From NCBI RefSeq assembly GCF_008973825.1, contig NZ_WCHR01000006.1, positions 62,001-126,000 on the forward strand: 64,000 bases of DNA, given 5' to 3'. The notes under the pieces are model-generated. The model was not told the DNA's origin. It saw only the letters and a program-made list of their open reading frames with translations, and ran no database searches. How positions within the stretch are numbered: the first letter of the stretch is position 1; every line of letters starts with the position of its first letter. This document shows positions 17,388 through 25,751 of this stretch, one piece after another. The position numbers and the translations under genes were made by a program. The DNA is from Gemmobacter serpentinus (lineage in GTDB: Bacteria > Pseudomonadota > Alphaproteobacteria > Rhodobacterales > Rhodobacteraceae).

Positions 17388-18584
17388 ATGACGGATACGG
17401 GGCGGGCGGCGTTTCTGACGCATCTTTCAGCGGTGCTGACGGGGATCGAGGCGGAAGGGCTGCTGAAGCGCGAGCGACTGATCGAAGGGCCGCAAGGTGC
17501 GCATGTCACGGTGGCGGGGCGACCGCTGCTGAACCTTTGCGCCAACAACTATCTCGGCCTTGCCGATGACCCGCGCCTGATCGCGGCGGGGCAGGCGGCG
17601 ATGGCATCGGATGGCTATGGCATGGCCTCGGTCCGCTTCATCTGTGGCACGCAAGGCCTGCATCGGCAGCTTGAGACGCGGCTGGCGCAGTTTCTGGGGC
17701 AGGAGGACAGCATCCTGTTCGCCGCCTGTTTCGATGCCAATGGCGGGCTGTTCGAGCCGCTGCTGGGCCCCGAAGACGCGGTGATTTCCGACAGTCTCAA
17801 CCATGCCTCGATCATCGATGGCATCCGGCTGTGCAAGGCCAAGCGCTATCGCTACGCCAATTCCGATATGACGGATCTGGAGGCGCAGTTGCAGGCGGCG
17901 CGGGCGGATGGGGCGCGTTTCATCCTGATCGCCACCGATGGCGTGTTCTCGATGGATGGTTATCTGGCGAAACTGGGCGAGATCCGGGCGCTGGCGGATC
18001 GCTATGGTGCGATGGTCATGGTGGATGACTGCCACGCGACCGGGTTCATGGGGCCGCAGGGGCGCGGCACGCCGGCCCATGCCGGGGTCCAGGTCGATAT
18101 CCTGACCGGCACCTTGGGCAAGGCGCTTGGTGGTGCGCTTGGCGGCTATATTGCCGGGCCGCAGGCGGTGGTCGATCTGCTGCGCCAGCGCGCGCGGCCC
18201 TATCTGTTCTCCAACGCCTTGCCGCCGGTGGTGGTGGGGGCTGCGCTGGCGGCGCTTGATATCATCGAGGCGGCGGATGATCTGCGCGCGCAGCTGTTTG
18301 AAAACGCGGGTTATTGGCGGGCGGGCCTGGCGGACGCAGGTTTCACCCTGCTGCCGGGGGAACATCCGATCATCCCGGTGATGCTGGGGGATGCCAAGCT
18401 CGCGCAGGCCATGGCGGCAGAGCTGTATACGCGTGGCGTCTATGTCGCCGGGTTCTTCTTCCCGGTGGTGCCGAAGGGGCAGGCCCGCATCCGCACCCAG
18501 ATGAATGCGCGGCTGACCCGCGCGGATCTGGATGTCGCGCTGGAGGCGTTCCGCGCCGCGGGCAAAGCCGTGGGGGCGATCTGA
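17388..18584 (+). CDS. kbl: glycine C-acetyltransferase (2-amino-3-ketobutyrate CoA ligase)
   Basis: A 398-residue PLP enzyme of the alpha-oxoamine synthase family. With CoA it splits 2-amino-3-oxobutyrate into glycine and acetyl-CoA, the second step of threonine breakdown. Seen are [18 protein letters not shown] at the N-terminus, the Gly-rich [13 protein letters not shown], and the PLP-binding Lys245 in [13 protein letters not shown]. Length equals that of the E. coli enzyme. The start is the ATG at 17388 with GGAGGG 5 bases upstream. Its stop overlaps the tdh start (TGATG), so the two enzymes are translationally coupled; this matters because the intermediate is unstable and passed on directly. 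Confidence 0.95.
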   Translation: MTDTGRAAFLTHLSAVLTGIEAEGLLKRERLIEGPQGAHVTVAGRPLLNLCANNYLGLADDPRLIAAGQAAMASDGYGMASVRFICGTQGLHRQLETRLAQFLGQEDSILFAACFDANGGLFEPLLGPEDAVISDSLNHASIIDGIRLCKAKRYRYANSDMTDLEAQLQAARADGARFILIATDGVFSMDGYLAKLGEIRALADRYGAMVMVDDCHATGFMGPQGRGTPAHAGVQVDILTGTLGKALGGALGGYIAGPQAVVDLLRQRARPYLFSNALPPVVVGAALAALDIIEAADDLRAQLFENAGYWRAGLADAGFTLLPGEHPIIPVMLGDAKLAQAMAAELYTRGVYVAGFFFPVVPKGQARIRTQMNARLTRADLDVALEAFRAAGKAVGAI

Positions 18585-19621
18585 TGCGCAACGATATGAA
18601 AGCGCTCGCCAAGAGCAGACCCGAGATCGGGCTGTGGCAGGAGGATCGCCCGGTGCCGGAAATCGGCCCGGATGATGTGCTGATCCGCATCCGCAAGACC
18701 GGGATCTGCGGCACCGATATCCATATCTGGAACTGGGATGAATGGGCGGCGAAGACCGTGCCGTTGGGCCTTGTCACGGGGCATGAGTTTGCGGGCGAGA
18801 TTGTGGAGATCGGGCGCAATGTCACCGATCTGGCGATTGGTCAGCGCTGCTCGGGCGAGGGGCATCTGATCGGACGACATTCGCGGCAGTCGCGCGCGGG
18901 CAAGTTCCATCTGGACCCGGAGACCCGGGGTATCGGGGTGAATGAACAAGGTGCCTTTGCCGAATATCTGCGCCTGCCCGCCTTCAACGTGGTGCCGCTG
19001 CCCGATGTCATCGATGACGAGATCGGGGCGATTCTGGATCCACTGGGCAATGCGGTCCATACCGCCTTGTCCTTCGATCTGGTGGGCGAGGATGTGCTGA
19101 TCACCGGCGCAGGCCCCATCGGCATCATGGCGGCGGCGGTGGCGCGCCATGTCGGCGCGCGGCATGTGGTCATCACCGATGTGAACCCGGCACGGCTGGA
19201 ACTGGCGGCGCAGGTCGCGGATGTGGTGCCGGTGAATGTCGCCTCCGAGGACCTGAAAGAAGTGCAAGCCCGGCTGAAAATGACGCAGGGCTTTGATGTC
19301 GGCATGGAGATGAGCGGCAACCAGCGCGCGCTGGACCAGATGGTCGAGGCGCTGGTGATGGGCGGGCGCATCGCCATGCTGGGCATCCCGCCCGGCAAAT
19401 CGCCGGTTGACTGGTCGCGGATCGTCTTCAAGGCAATCACCATCAAGGGCGTCTATGGCCGCGAGATCTTCGAGACCTGGTACAAGATGATTGCCATGCT
19501 GGAAAACGGTCTCGATATCCGGCGCGTCATCACCCATCGTTTCAAGGCTCGCGATTTTGCCGAAGGGTTCGAGGTGATGCGCTCGGGTCTGTCCGGCAAG
19601 GTCGTGCTGGATTGGGATTGA
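18584..19621 (+). CDS. tdh: L-threonine 3-dehydrogenase lacking structural-zinc cysteines
   Basis: A 345-residue medium-chain zinc dehydrogenase that oxidises L-threonine to 2-amino-3-oxobutyrate with NAD+. The catalytic zinc ligands are intact (Cys42 in ICGTDIHIW, His67-Glu68 in TGHEFAGE), and so is the Rossmann motif [20 protein letters not shown]. It aligns closely to E. coli Tdh throughout, except in the structural zinc lobe: where E. coli has four Cys in the GEGH...CGHCRNC...C segment, this protein has Gly97, Ser100, Ser103 and Asp111 ([20 protein letters not shown]). The second zinc is therefore probably absent. A terminator follows the gene. The start overlaps the kbl stop by one base. 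Confidence 0.93.
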   Translation: MRNDMKALAKSRPEIGLWQEDRPVPEIGPDDVLIRIRKTGICGTDIHIWNWDEWAAKTVPLGLVTGHEFAGEIVEIGRNVTDLAIGQRCSGEGHLIGRHSRQSRAGKFHLDPETRGIGVNEQGAFAEYLRLPAFNVVPLPDVIDDEIGAILDPLGNAVHTALSFDLVGEDVLITGAGPIGIMAAAVARHVGARHVVITDVNPARLELAAQVADVVPVNVASEDLKEVQARLKMTQGFDVGMEMSGNQRALDQMVEALVMGGRIAMLGIPPGKSPVDWSRIVFKAITIKGVYGREIFETWYKMIAMLENGLDIRRVITHRFKARDFAEGFEVMRSGLSGKVVLDWD

Positions 19622-19638
19622 TCGCGGTTTCAGGGTCT

Positions 19639-19660
19639 GGGGGCGCGGTTGCGCCCCCTT
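19639..19660 (+). terminator. hairpin terminator after tdh
   Basis: An 8-base perfect stem (GGGGGCGC / GCGCCCCC) with a GGTT loop is followed by a short T-run, 17 bases after the tdh stop. It is likely to end the kbl-tdh transcript. Confidence 0.75.
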
Positions 19661-19823
19661 GTTCTGCCGACGTAATCGGCGCGGCCCCCAAGCTGTGGCC
19701 CCTGTCGCGATCTGCGGCACATATGCACAACCCTTGCGCGGCCCCCACATGTGCTTCGGCACTGGCCTTTAAGGGCGGCGCGCGGTAATGCACGGGAAAG
19801 GCCCCCTGCAAGAGACGATCCAG

Positions 19824-20918
19824 ATGTCCAGCGACTACCGCGATGCGATCTCCTCGGTCGAGGAAATCATCGAAGACGCCCGCAACGGGCGTATGTTCAT
19901 TCTTGTTGACCATGAAGACCGCGAGAATGAGGGCGATCTGGTGATCCCCGCCGAAAAATGTGACGCGGCGGCGGTGAACTTCATGGCGACCCATGGCCGT
20001 GGGCTGATCTGCCTGACATTGGCGGGCGAGCGCATCGACCAGCTTGGTCTGCCACTGATGGCCTCCAAGAACTCGTCGCGGCATGAGACCGCCTTCACCG
20101 TCTCCATCGAGGCGCGTGAAGGGGTGGAGACCGGCATTTCCGCCAAGGATCGCGCCCGCACCATCGCGGTGGCGATCGATGACAAGGCCGGGCCGCAGGA
20201 TATCGCGACGCCGGGCCATATCTTCCCGCTGCGCGCCCGCGATGGCGGCGTGCTGGTGCGTGCAGGCCATACCGAGGCCGCGACCGATGTGGCGCGTCTG
20301 GCGGGGCTGAAGCCCGCCGGCGTGATCTGTGAAATCATGAATGACGATGGCACCATGGCGCGCCTGCCCGATCTGGTCAGCTTTGCGCAAAAGCATGGGC
20401 TGAAGATCGGCACCATTTCGGATCTGATCGCCTATCGCCGCCGCAACGACAATCTGGTGAAGGAGCGCGCGGTCAAGCGCGTGACCTCGATCCATGGTGG
20501 CGAATGGATCATGCGGATTTTCTCGGATGTGGCGCAAGGCGCGGAACATGTCGTGCTGACCAAGGGCGATATCGGATCGCCCGAGCCGGTTCTGGTGCGG
20601 ATGCACGCGCTTGACCCGCTGGCCGATGTGCTGGGTGTGGGCGATGTGGAGGCCGCGGGCGAATTGGCAGGGGCGATGCATGTCATCGCCGAGGCCGGGC
20701 GCGGCGTGGTCGTGCTGTTGCGCGACACTTCGATGAAGCTGGCGGAATCGGGCGAGGTATCGCCGCAGACGCTGCGCCAATACGGGCTTGGGGCGCAGAT
20801 CCTGGCGGCCCTTGGTCTCAGCGAGATCACGCTGGTCACCAACCACAAGGCGCCCAAGGTTGTGGGGCTTGATGCCTATGGCCTGACGATCACCGGCACC
20901 AAAGCGATTTCGGAGTAA
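19824..20918 (+). CDS. ribB: 3,4-dihydroxy-2-butanone-4-phosphate synthase fused to inactive RibA-like domain (RibBX type)
   Basis: A 364-residue two-domain protein. The RibB domain (about 1-205) is complete: VDHEDRENEGD (28-38), MATHGRGLIC and RAGHTEAATDVARLAG, so it should make dihydroxybutanone phosphate from ribulose 5-phosphate. The C-terminal domain (about 206-364) resembles GTP cyclohydrolase II, but the zinc cysteines are absent: the region after VRMHALDPLADVLGVGD has no Cys where RibA has its CxGDxxxSxRCDC-type motif. This fits the RibBX variant known in proteobacteria, in which the RibA-like part has no cyclohydrolase activity. An upstream ATG at 19788 is in frame; 19824 was chosen for its AGAGA site. 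ribH follows after 3 bases. Confidence 0.92.
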   Translation: MSSDYRDAISSVEEIIEDARNGRMFILVDHEDRENEGDLVIPAEKCDAAAVNFMATHGRGLICLTLAGERIDQLGLPLMASKNSSRHETAFTVSIEAREGVETGISAKDRARTIAVAIDDKAGPQDIATPGHIFPLRARDGGVLVRAGHTEAATDVARLAGLKPAGVICEIMNDDGTMARLPDLVSFAQKHGLKIGTISDLIAYRRRNDNLVKERAVKRVTSIHGGEWIMRIFSDVAQGAEHVVLTKGDIGSPEPVLVRMHALDPLADVLGVGDVEAAGELAGAMHVIAEAGRGVVVLLRDTSMKLAESGEVSPQTLRQYGLGAQILAALGLSEITLVTNHKAPKVVGLDAYGLTITGTKAISE

Positions 20919-20921
20919 GCC

Positions 20922-21440
20922 ATGGCCGCCAATGAACAGCATTACACGCTGCCTTTGCCGCAATTCGACAAGCCGGTGAAGGTCCTGATCGTCGTCGCGC
21001 CTTACTACAAGGACATTGCCGATCAGCTGGTCGCGGGCGCACAGGCCACTGTGGCCGCCGTGGGCGGCGAAAGCGAAGTGATCGAGGTGCCCGGCGCGCT
21101 GGAGATCCCGACCGCCATCGCCATGGCTGAACGCATGTCGAATTATGACGGCTATGTCGCGCTCGGCTGCGTGATCCGGGGGGAAACCACGCATTACGAC
21201 ACCGTCTGCAATGACTCGAGCCGCGCGATCACCCTGCTGGGTCTGCAAGGTGCCTGCATCGGCAATGGCATCCTGACCGTCGAGAACCGCCCGCAGGCGC
21301 AGGCCCGCGCCGAGGTGGCCGGCCAAAACAAGGGCGGCGGTGCGGCTGCCGCCGCGCTGCATCTGGTGGCGCTGGCGCGTCGCTGGTCGGGCAGCCGCAA
21401 GGGCATGGGCTTTCGCGCCGATGAGGGCACACGGGCATGA
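20922..21440 (+). CDS. ribH: 6,7-dimethyl-8-ribityllumazine synthase
   Basis: A 172-residue lumazine synthase that condenses dihydroxybutanone phosphate with the pyrimidine intermediate, giving the substrate of RibE. Typical segments are VPGALEIPTAIAMAE (residues 47-61), ALGCVIRGETTHYDTVCND (with the catalytic His in THYD) and GILTVENRPQAQARA. It forms icosahedral or pentameric shells. It sits 3 bases after ribBX and overlaps nusB by 4 bases (ATGA), so ribBX-ribH-nusB is one operon, a common arrangement in proteobacteria. The C-terminus is about 15 residues longer than in compact homologues. Confidence 0.95.
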   Translation: MAANEQHYTLPLPQFDKPVKVLIVVAPYYKDIADQLVAGAQATVAAVGGESEVIEVPGALEIPTAIAMAERMSNYDGYVALGCVIRGETTHYDTVCNDSSRAITLLGLQGACIGNGILTVENRPQAQARAEVAGQNKGGGAAAAALHLVALARRWSGSRKGMGFRADEGTRA

Positions 21441-21904
21441 GCAAACCTGACAAGAAACAGATGCGTTCCGCCGCGCGGTTCTTCGCCGTGCAGGCGCTGT
21501 TCCAGATGGAAAGCTCTGGCCAGACGGTGGAACGCATCGTGCGCGAATTCGAGTCCCATCGCTTTGGCGAGGTGCTGGATGACGGGTCCGAGATGGCGGA
21601 GGGTGATGTGACCCATTTCCGCGCGCTGATCGATGCAGCGGTGAACTGGCAGGCCAGGGTCGACCAGATGACCGACCGGGCGCTGGTGGCGAAATGGCCA
21701 ATTGACCGGATCGATCCGGTCCTGCGCGCGCTGTTCCGCGCGGCGGGCGGCGAGATGGTCGCGACGGACACGCCGCCCAAGGTGGTGATCACCGAGTTTG
21801 TCGATGTGGCCAAGGCCTTTTTCGACGAGGGGAAAGAGCCCAAATTCGTCAATGCCGTGCTGGACCATATGGCGCGCGAGGCGAAACCGGCCGCGTTTTC
21901 CTGA
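21437..21904 (+). CDS. nusB: transcription antitermination factor NusB
   Basis: A 155-residue all-helical RNA-binding protein that, with NusE (S10), binds boxA RNA and promotes rRNA antitermination. The N-terminal RSAARFFAVQALFQMESSG and the C-terminal AGGEMVATDTPPKVVITEFV and FFDEGKEPKFVNAVLD stretches are standard for the family. The start codon overlaps the ribH stop (ATGA). A weak AT-rich hairpin with a T-run (about 21912-21929) follows the stop and may end the operon. Confidence 0.94.
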   Translation: MSKPDKKQMRSAARFFAVQALFQMESSGQTVERIVREFESHRFGEVLDDGSEMAEGDVTHFRALIDAAVNWQARVDQMTDRALVAKWPIDRIDPVLRALFRAAGGEMVATDTPPKVVITEFVDVAKAFFDEGKEPKFVNAVLDHMAREAKPAAFS

Positions 21905-22020
21905 TCGCGCGATTTTCGTGAAAATTTTTCGGGGCAGCGCCAAGGATCGCGCCTTTGCCCGCGTCCCATGATATAGCTGCAGGATCGTCCTGCGCCGTAT
22001 CCAAACAAAGGGTTGCCCCG

Positions 22021-22434
22021 ATGAAACGCCCGGTTCTTGCCACCACCACTGTTCTTGCGGCCACGCTTTCCCTTGCGGCCTGCCAGCCCACGTCAGAGGC
22101 CACGCCTTCGTCCGAGGCTGTGGCGAAGGAATGGCAGCTTGTCGGTTTCTCCGGTGACAGCCTGCCGCCCCGCGTGACGATGGATCTGCGCGAGGCGGGG
22201 AAGGCCAGCGGGCAGGCCCCCTGCAATCGCTGGTTCGGCGCGGTCGAGGGCAGCTTGCCTGATTTCCGCATTGGGCAAGCCGGGGCTACCCGTATGGCCT
22301 GCCCGGATCTGGAGGCAGAGGGGGCTTTCCTGACCGCGCTTGGCCAGATCAGCACCGCCGCGATAGAGGGCGACAAGCTGATCCTGACCGGCAGCGATGG
22401 GGTTCGCATGGAATTCACCGCCAAGGCTCCGTAA
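22021..22434 (+). CDS. META-domain lipoprotein (HslJ-like)
   Basis: A 137-residue envelope lipoprotein. The lipobox LAAC places the acylated Cys at 21. The mature part has the META/HslJ pattern: KEWQLVGFSGDSLPPRVTMDL, a CNRWFG turn (Cys71) and a second Cys in TRMACPDLEAEGAFLTAL, which may form a disulfide, then DKLILTGSDGVRMEF. META proteins are poorly characterised; HslJ contributes to novobiocin resistance in E. coli. The start follows AAGGGTTGCCCCG. It is transcribed with, or independently of, the small membrane protein gene downstream. Confidence 0.8.
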   Translation: MKRPVLATTTVLAATLSLAACQPTSEATPSSEAVAKEWQLVGFSGDSLPPRVTMDLREAGKASGQAPCNRWFGAVEGSLPDFRIGQAGATRMACPDLEAEGAFLTALGQISTAAIEGDKLILTGSDGVRMEFTAKAP

Positions 22435-22571
22435 GGCGCGTTCGGCGAAGTGGCGCAGACCGAGCGGATTGCCGCACATTGCGACCCGGCTGCGACGCTT
22501 TGCCTCTGGCACATGGCGGGCAGGGTGCTAGCATTCCGGGATGCCCGAACGGGAGCGCAGGGGGAATCGTC

Positions 22572-22910
22572 ATGCCGAAACTTGTCCGTCTCTACATCGT
22601 CAATGTCGCCATAGGCTTTGCGCTTTCGGCGCTGTTTGTCGCGGCATTGGTCGGGCTGAACATCGGCAATCTTGGTCATCTGGTGTTGGAGACCAGCAAT
22701 GGCTGGATCGGCGGGCTGATGCTGTTCGTGTCCAACGGGGTGATCTTTGCGGGGGCGCAATTCGCCATCGCGGTCATGCGTCAGGCAGATCATGATGACA
22801 GCCCGCGCGGTGGCCTGAAATCGCCCGCTCTGGTGCCGGTTCGGATGCGTGCTGCAACACCGACCCAGGGGCCTGGCGCAAGGCTGGATCGCAAATATCT
22901 GAAGCGGTGA
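22572..22910 (+). CDS. small two-helix inner-membrane protein of unknown function
   Basis: A 112-residue protein with two clear transmembrane segments (about residues 8-32, NVAIGFALSALFVAALVGLN, and 46-68, GGLMLFVSNGVIFAGAQFAI) and a cytoplasmic, basic C-terminal tail ending LDRKYLKR. It has the look of the many uncharacterised Rhodobacteraceae membrane proteins and I cannot name a family. The ATG at 22572 follows GGGGGAA. A strong terminator comes 25 bases after the stop. Confidence 0.75.
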   Translation: MPKLVRLYIVNVAIGFALSALFVAALVGLNIGNLGHLVLETSNGWIGGLMLFVSNGVIFAGAQFAIAVMRQADHDDSPRGGLKSPALVPVRMRAATPTQGPGARLDRKYLKR

Positions 22911-22935
22911 CGAGTCGCACCGCCAGATCTTGCGC

Positions 22936-22969
22936 AAAGCCCGGGGTGATCCCGGGCTTTTTTGTTTTT
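22936..22969 (+). terminator. strong rho-independent terminator
   Basis: A 10-base perfect stem (AAAGCCCGGG / CCCGGGCTTT) with a GTGAT loop is followed by TTTGTTTTT. It ends the transcript of the META lipoprotein and small membrane protein genes. Confidence 0.9.
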
Positions 22970-23203
22970 GCTCCACCTGTTGCAGCCCTCGCACGATGGA
23001 TTTCTGACGTGGCGTCAAGAAATGGAACGCCCCCCTTCGGGGCTGTGAACCGCACGTTCAGCCCTTCGGTTTTGGCACCTTTCTGCGCGGTTTTCCGCCC
23101 TGTCACGCTGCTGCCTTGAAGCGCCGCCCGGCATGGTCATGTGTCCTCCACAACCCGCCGCTGGATGTTGCGACGGGAGATGCAAGTGAAAGGATTAAGG
23201 GAT

Positions 23204-24034
23204 ATGACCCAGAACCTCCGTCTCGCCGGTGCCTCCGCTATCGCCATGCTGCTGGCCGCGCCAGTTTTCGCGCAGGGCGAGCTTATCGGCACCAAGGCGC
23301 TCAATGACCGTATCGACGATGTCGAGGAAGCGGTGAATGATGATCTGGCCCGCGCCGAGGATGCTGCGCGCTTTGGCAACCCTGAATTCCGTCAGGGTCT
23401 GACCGGCTCGGCCTCGCTGGGCTATTCGGGCAAGACCGGCAATAACGAAAGCCAGGAACTGACCGTCGGCGCTCGGATGCGCTATGCTTCGGGCCCGTGG
23501 GTTCACAACATCGGCGTGGCGCTGGACTTTGCCGAGGATGACAATTCCAAGACCAAGGAAGATACCTTCGCCGTCTATGATGCGAACTACTACTTCAACG
23601 ACAACCTCTATGCTTTCGCATTGGGCCGCGTTGAAACCGATGGTCTGGCAAATGTTGCAACCGATACCAAGACCGACGCCTTCCTTGGCTTCGGTCCGGG
23701 CTACCGGGTGATCAACACCCCCGAAATGAGCTGGCGTGTGCAGGCAGGTATCGGGGTCAGCTATCTGAAGGACGGGCTTGACCAGAGCACGACCGAGACC
23801 GGCTACATTGCCTCGTCGCGCTTCTTCTACAAGTTCAACGAGAACATCTTTGCCACCAACGACACCGATGTCCTCTATTCGGACACGGCGCTGCGGGTGA
23901 ACAACGATCTTGGCGTGAACTTCAAGATGTCGGACCGGATGGCCACCCGCGTCAGCTATCTGACCGAGTATAACGAGGCCCGCGCGATCCGCACAGACAA
24001 TAAGCTGGGCGTGTCGCTGGTCATGGGCTTCTAA
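23204..24034 (+). CDS. DUF481 outer-membrane beta-barrel protein
   Basis: A 276-residue exported protein: signal peptide ending PVFAQG (about residue 24), a short acidic coiled region (LNDRIDDVEEAVNDDLARAED), then alternating hydrophobic beta strands (GLTGSASLGYSGKTGNNES, DANYYFNDNLYAFALGRVE) and a C-terminal VSLVMGF, the phenylalanine-terminated signal for BAM-mediated outer-membrane insertion. It belongs to the DUF481 (YdiY) salt-stress-associated family. Two in-frame upstream starts exist; 23204 is chosen because AAGGG precedes it and it begins the signal peptide. A 293-base non-coding stretch upstream holds the previous terminator and no recognised promoter. A strong terminator follows. 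Confidence 0.85.
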   Translation: MTQNLRLAGASAIAMLLAAPVFAQGELIGTKALNDRIDDVEEAVNDDLARAEDAARFGNPEFRQGLTGSASLGYSGKTGNNESQELTVGARMRYASGPWVHNIGVALDFAEDDNSKTKEDTFAVYDANYYFNDNLYAFALGRVETDGLANVATDTKTDAFLGFGPGYRVINTPEMSWRVQAGIGVSYLKDGLDQSTTETGYIASSRFFYKFNENIFATNDTDVLYSDTALRVNNDLGVNFKMSDRMATRVSYLTEYNEARAIRTDNKLGVSLVMGF

Positions 24035-24065
24035 GCCCCGACACCGATCTTTTCATCGTGAACTC

Positions 24066-24096
24066 GGGGCAGGGAGACCTGCCCCTTTTTTCTTTT
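24066..24096 (+). terminator. rho-independent terminator after the DUF481 gene
   Basis: An 8-base perfect stem (GGGGCAGG / CCTGCCCC) with a GAGA loop and a T-rich tail (TTTTTTCTTTT) lies between the DUF481 gene and the convergent GNAT gene. Confidence 0.9.
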
Positions 24097-24099
24097 GTC

Positions 24100-24549
24100 T
24101 CAAAAGGTTTGCGGCAGGTCTTTGCGGTAGAACAGCCGGTCAAACCCGTCTTGGCGTGCGCGTGCGGTCACGGTGAAGCCGAGCCCGTCATAAAGCCGCT
24201 GCGCCCCTGTCATCAGCGCATTGGTGTAAAGCGTGATGGCCCCCACGCCCTGATCCCGGGCGATGCGCTCGGCCTCGGCCATCAGGCGGCGGCCAAGGCC
24301 CTGACCCTGCGCCGCCGGGTGCACGGCCAGAATGTCGATCTCCAGCGCATCGCCTTGGGCGTAGCAGAACAGAAGCCCCATTGCCGGTGCGGTGCCTGCA
24401 AGCGTCAGCTGGCCCGCTGCGATCGCAGGGGCAAGGTCGCGCTCCATCGGGGCAGGGCGGCGGCCGATCTGGGCGATGAAGGGGCTAAAGGCGGCCTCCA
24501 GCACCGCCTTTGCGTTCTCCAGATCCTGGAGTGTGGCGCGGCGGATCAT
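24100..24549 (-). CDS. GNAT-family N-acetyltransferase
   Basis: A 149-residue GNAT protein. The acetyl-CoA loop is PAAQGQGLGRRLM (about residues 78-90), and the preceding strand ALEIDILAVHP is typical. The C-terminal LYTNALMTGAQRLYDGLGF matches motif B. The start codon overlaps the stop of the class V aminotransferase gene (ATGA), so the two are translationally coupled. The substrate is unknown; the coupling suggests an amino acid or an amine related to the aminotransferase, but that is only inference. Confidence 0.85.
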   Translation of the reverse strand: MIRRATLQDLENAKAVLEAAFSPFIAQIGRRPAPMERDLAPAIAAGQLTLAGTAPAMGLLFCYAQGDALEIDILAVHPAAQGQGLGRRLMAEAERIARDQGVGAITLYTNALMTGAQRLYDGLGFTVTARARQDGFDRLFYRKDLPQTF

Positions 24550-25751
24550 GCCGATTGCGCGATGACGCGCGCCGCTGCCTCGACCGCGCCGGCACCATGC
24601 GGGATGTTCAGGGCCTGCATCCCGGCCTCCATCACCGCCAGCGCGCCAAGCGTCATATGCGCGTTCACATGGCCCATATGCGCGACGCGGAGCGATCCGT
24701 CCGAACGCGGATCGTCGGCGGTGTCCATCCCCAGCCCGATGCCAAGGGTGACGCCTGCGCGCGTCTCGGTCCATGCGCGCAGGCGGGTTGCGGCGGGGGC
24801 CGGGCCAATGCGGGCCGCCGTCACGCCATGGCCGCGCTGCGCCGGATCTGCCACGTTCAGCGCGATATGCGGGTGATCCGCGCCCCAGGCATCAAACGCC
24901 GCCCAGACCGCACGGGCCAGGGCCTTGTGACGCTTCCACACCGCCTCCAGCCCTTCCTCAAAGATCATATCCAGGCTTTCGCGCAGCCCGAACAGGTGAT
25001 GGGTCGGCGCGGTGCCATACCAGTGCTGCCAGAACTCGGTCGCGTTGAAGCGCGGCGTCCAGTCCCAATAGGGCGTGCGCAAATCTGCGCCCTTGCACCG
25101 TGCCACCGCGCGTTCCGATGCCCAGATCAGGCCAAGGCCGGGCGGCACCATCAGCCCCTTCTGGCTGGCACCGACGATCAGATCGACGCCCCAGTCATCC
25201 ATCCGCATTTCGTCGCAACCCATCGAGGCGATGCCATCCACCGCCAACAGGGCCGGATGGCCCGCCGCGTCAATGGCCGCCCGTAGCGCCGCAATGTCAT
25301 TGCGCAGACTGGAGGAGGTGTCGGTCTGGGTCACCAGAACCGCCTTGATCTCATGCCGGGGATCGGCCCGCAGCGCGCTTTCCAGCCGGTTCGGATCGGC
25401 CGGGGTGGACCTACCAAAATCGAACAATTCAACCTCGATTCCGGCCTTTGATGCGCTTTCTGCCCAGCTAAGACCGAACCTTCCGGTCGAAAGCACCAAG
25501 GCTTTTTCCCCGCGCGAGAACAGGTTGGAATTCGCAGCCTCCCAGGCCCCATGGCCATTGGCGAGCCAGATGCCGACATGGCCGGTTGTTCCCGCCAGCC
25601 GTTTCAGATCCGGCCAAAGCCCCGCGACCATCTCTGGCAACGCGCCTGCATAGATATTGGGCGAGGCCCGGTGCATGGCCGACAATACTCGATCGGGAAT
25701 GACCGAGGGGCCGGGAATGGCCAGATAGGGGCGACCATGGGCAAGCGACAT
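24546..25751 (-). CDS. class V aminotransferase, serine-glyoxylate / alanine-glyoxylate type
   Basis: A 401-residue PLP enzyme of the alanine/serine-glyoxylate aminotransferase group. The N-terminal YLAIPGPSVIPDRVLSAMHR, the VTQTDTSSSLRND segment, the Asp of LLAVDGIASMG (residues 168-178) and the Schiff-base Lys198 in VGASQKGLMVPPG are all present. Enzymes of this type transfer the amino group of serine or alanine to glyoxylate, making glycine and hydroxypyruvate or pyruvate, as in the serine cycle or photorespiratory salvage. Purine-derived (S)-ureidoglycine-glyoxylate transaminases are close relatives, so the exact substrate is open. The GNAT gene overlaps its 3' end. Confidence 0.88.
   Translation of the reverse strand: MSLAHGRPYLAIPGPSVIPDRVLSAMHRASPNIYAGALPEMVAGLWPDLKRLAGTTGHVGIWLANGHGAWEAANSNLFSRGEKALVLSTGRFGLSWAESASKAGIEVELFDFGRSTPADPNRLESALRADPRHEIKAVLVTQTDTSSSLRNDIAALRAAIDAAGHPALLAVDGIASMGCDEMRMDDWGVDLIVGASQKGLMVPPGLGLIWASERAVARCKGADLRTPYWDWTPRFNATEFWQHWYGTAPTHHLFGLRESLDMIFEEGLEAVWKRHKALARAVWAAFDAWGADHPHIALNVADPAQRGHGVTAARIGPAPAATRLRAWTETRAGVTLGIGLGMDTADDPRSDGSLRVAHMGHVNAHMTLGALAVMEAGMQALNIPHGAGAVEAAARVIAQSA

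Noticed and set aside
19622-19823. FMN riboswitch before ribBX
   Set aside because: The gap before ribBX holds the tdh terminator and a small GCCGA/TCGGC hairpin, but I could not find the conserved FMN aptamer elements.
20440-20918. Functional GTP cyclohydrolase II domain in RibBX
   Set aside because: The region resembles RibA but has no zinc cysteines, so activity is unlikely.
19542-21701. 719-codon minus-strand open frame opposite ribBX-ribH
   Set aside because: Antisense to three well-supported genes; composition (His, Arg, Gln) is that of a shadow frame.
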